From the NCBI GenBank assembly GCA_002421845.1, contig DISL01000053.1:1-7314 (forward strand): a stretch of 7,314 bases of DNA, read 5' to 3'. Source of the DNA: Epsilonproteobacteria bacterium UBA6211 (lineage in GTDB: Bacteria > Campylobacterota > Campylobacteria > Campylobacterales > Arcobacteraceae). Below are positions 5,977 through 7,314 of this stretch, piece by piece; position 1 is the stretch's first letter; every line of letters starts with the position of its first letter. Both the position numbers and the translations under genes were made by a program. Below the pieces are notes generated by a model. It had not been told where the DNA came from. It saw only the letters and a list, made by a program, of their open reading frames with translations, and ran no database searches.

Positions 5977-7314
5977 CTACAAGACTAAAATACCATCTAT
6001 CCGTTTGAGTGCCTCATGAGCCTTTGGGTCAAACTTATATCCGCTTTGAAGAACAATGTCGGCTAGTTTTGATTTTATTACAATATTTAGTTCTTGTTTA
6101 CCTTGATTTTTGGATACCACATCAAATAAATCATATAGTACTCTATCGTCATTGCTTATATTTACCTCTACGGTAAGGGGTGGGATTTCAACTTCTACTT
6201 TTTTTTGTTTAATTTTTTCTTTTTTAGCATCTTCTAGGGATTCTAGTTTGAGTAAATTCATCCTTGTAAAGTCGCCGTCTTTTGAGATTTTTACTTTAAA
6301 TCCTATAGGCTCATCCAAATCAAAAGATTTTAATTCTTCCATTTTTGATTCAAATAGCATAAGTTCTATATTGCCGTGTAAGTCCATAATACTAGCTATT
6401 CCGAACTTATTCCCTTTTTTAGAGATTTTTGTAGTGATTTCTTCAATTTTACCTATAAAAAGTGCTTCGGAACCATCAGCTAATTCGTCTATTTGAGAAC
6501 TTAACGTATAATTCATCTTATCTAAAATATCTCTGTATTTATCTAGCGGATGCCCTGATACATAAAATCCTAAAGTCTCTTTTTCAAGCTCTAGTATTTC
6601 TTTTGCTTCGTATTCTGCCATTTGATTGATAGTTAGTTCAACGGTTACCATTTCCTCTGCATCCCCAAATAGTGAACCGGTAGCCATTTTCTTCGCACTT
6701 GAAGCTTTTGAAGATGCTTCAAGGATAGTTTCTATTTGAGCTAAAATAGCCTTTCTACTATATCCAAAAGCATCCAATGCCCCTGATTTTGCTAGGGATT
6801 CTATTACTTTTTTATTTACTTTAGAACCGTCTATTCTACTTACAAAATCACTAAAATCACGAAACGGCTCATCTCCTCTTGCAGCTATTATGGAGTTGAT
6901 AGCCACCTCTCCTGCACCTTTGATAGCTCCAAGACCGAATAAAATAGCATTTTTGCCCTCTATAGTAGCAGCACTAAAATCTAGTATTGATTTGTTTATA
7001 TCAGGTGGAAGTAGCTCAATACCAAGACGCTTTACTTCATCTACGTATTTTACCACTTTTTCCGTTTTGTCTTTTTCACTTGTTAGAAGTGCAGCCATAA
7101 ATTCCGTAGGGTAATATGCCTTTAGGTAGCTTGTATAGAAGGTAACCATTGCATAGGCTGCCGAGTGAGATTTATTAAAACCGTAACCGGCAAATTTAAC
7201 AATCAAATCAAACAGCTCTTCAGCTTTTGCTTTATCAAACCCTTTTTGTGATGCACCATCAGCGAATTGGCTTTTTAGTTTGTCCATCTCTTCTTTGATT
7301 TTTTTACCCATAGC
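5977..7314 (-). CDS. dnaE: DNA polymerase III alpha subunit, C-terminal part (5' partial)
   Basis: Catalytic subunit of the replicative DNA polymerase; only the C-terminal 445 or so residues are visible, and the frame continues past the right edge (the codon before Met is Ala). The catalytic aspartates and PHP domain therefore lie outside the window. Numbering from the Met encoded at 7311-7309: the DnaE signature FAGYGFNKSHSAAYAM is at 40-55; the helix-hairpin-helix region at about 96-185 includes ELLPPDINKS and FGLGAIKGAGEVAI; an OB-fold domain lies at about 283-356, including LFIGKIEEITTKISKKG; and an 80-residue C-terminal domain, by position the tau-binding region, ends at the TAG stop. 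The expected internal clamp-binding site is TGSLF at 211-215, in the context KMATGSLFGD, where the family consensus has Gln at the first place. It is a convergent neighbour of the Tad operon and shares its terminator hairpin. Confidence 0.97.
   Translation of the reverse strand, partial: AMGKKIKEEMDKLKSQFADGASQKGFDKAKAEELFDLIVKFAGYGFNKSHSAAYAMVTFYTSYLKAYYPTEFMAALLTSEKDKTEKVVKYVDEVKRLGIELLPPDINKSILDFSAATIEGKNAILFGLGAIKGAGEVAINSIIAARGDEPFRDFSDFVSRIDGSKVNKKVIESLAKSGALDAFGYSRKAILAQIETILEASSKASSAKKMATGSLFGDAEEMVTVELTINQMAEYEAKEILELEKETLGFYVSGHPLDKYRDILDKMNYTLSSQIDELADGSEALFIGKIEEITTKISKKGNKFGIASIMDLHGNIELMLFESKMEELKSFDLDEPIGFKVKISKDGDFTRMNLLKLESLEDAKKEKIKQKKVEVEIPPLTVEVNISNDDRVLYDLFDVVSKNQGKQELNIVIKSKLADIVLQSGYKFDPKAHEALKRIDGILVL

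Noticed and set aside
6110..6496. Plus-strand open frame opposite dnaE
   Set aside because: Ser/Ile/Phe-rich translation typical of the shadow of a Lys/Glu-rich gene; the opposite strand encodes the conserved OB-fold of DnaE.

Overview
The window reads as a stretch of chromosome from an AT-rich bacterium, most likely a member of the Campylobacterota (epsilonproteobacteria). This is inferred from the low GC content, the frequent AGA and ATA codons, and the style of the DnaE C-terminal region. It was judged by eye, not by a database search. Coding density is very high, and no RNA genes, insertion sequences, CRISPR arrays or long non-coding stretches are visible.

Positions 1-5942, plus strand, hold one tightly packed run of six genes for a Tad (tight adherence, type IVc / Flp pilus) secretion machine. 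In order they are: the secretion ATPase CpaF/TadA (cut by the left edge), the inner-membrane platform proteins TadB and TadC, the periplasmic SAF-domain protein CpaB/RcpC with an added C-terminal SH3-like domain, a small one-pass membrane protein resembling TadE-type pseudopilins, and the outer-membrane secretin CpaC/RcpA. Adjacent genes are separated by 1 to 13 bases or overlap (14 bases between cpaB and the tadE-like gene), so they are almost certainly co-transcribed, with the promoter upstream of the window. Together they would form a pathway from cytoplasmic motor through inner-membrane platform and periplasmic assembly protein to the outer-membrane channel. The pilin (Flp), prepilin peptidase (TadV/CpaA), localisation ATPase (TadZ/CpaE) and pilotin/TPR protein (RcpB/TadD) are not in the window and presumably lie to the left or elsewhere.

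Positions 5943-5976 are a short convergent intergenic gap almost filled by a perfect 11-bp hairpin that ends the facing transcripts. Positions 5977-7314, minus strand, hold the C-terminal part of dnaE, the DNA polymerase III alpha subunit, cut by the right edge. This housekeeping gene marks the right boundary of the Tad cluster.

No wholly new system is evident. The points of interest are non-standard features of the Tad apparatus: the SH3-like extension on CpaB, a divergent pseudopilin without the usual processing motif, and a gene order unlike the classical flp-rcp-tad layout.
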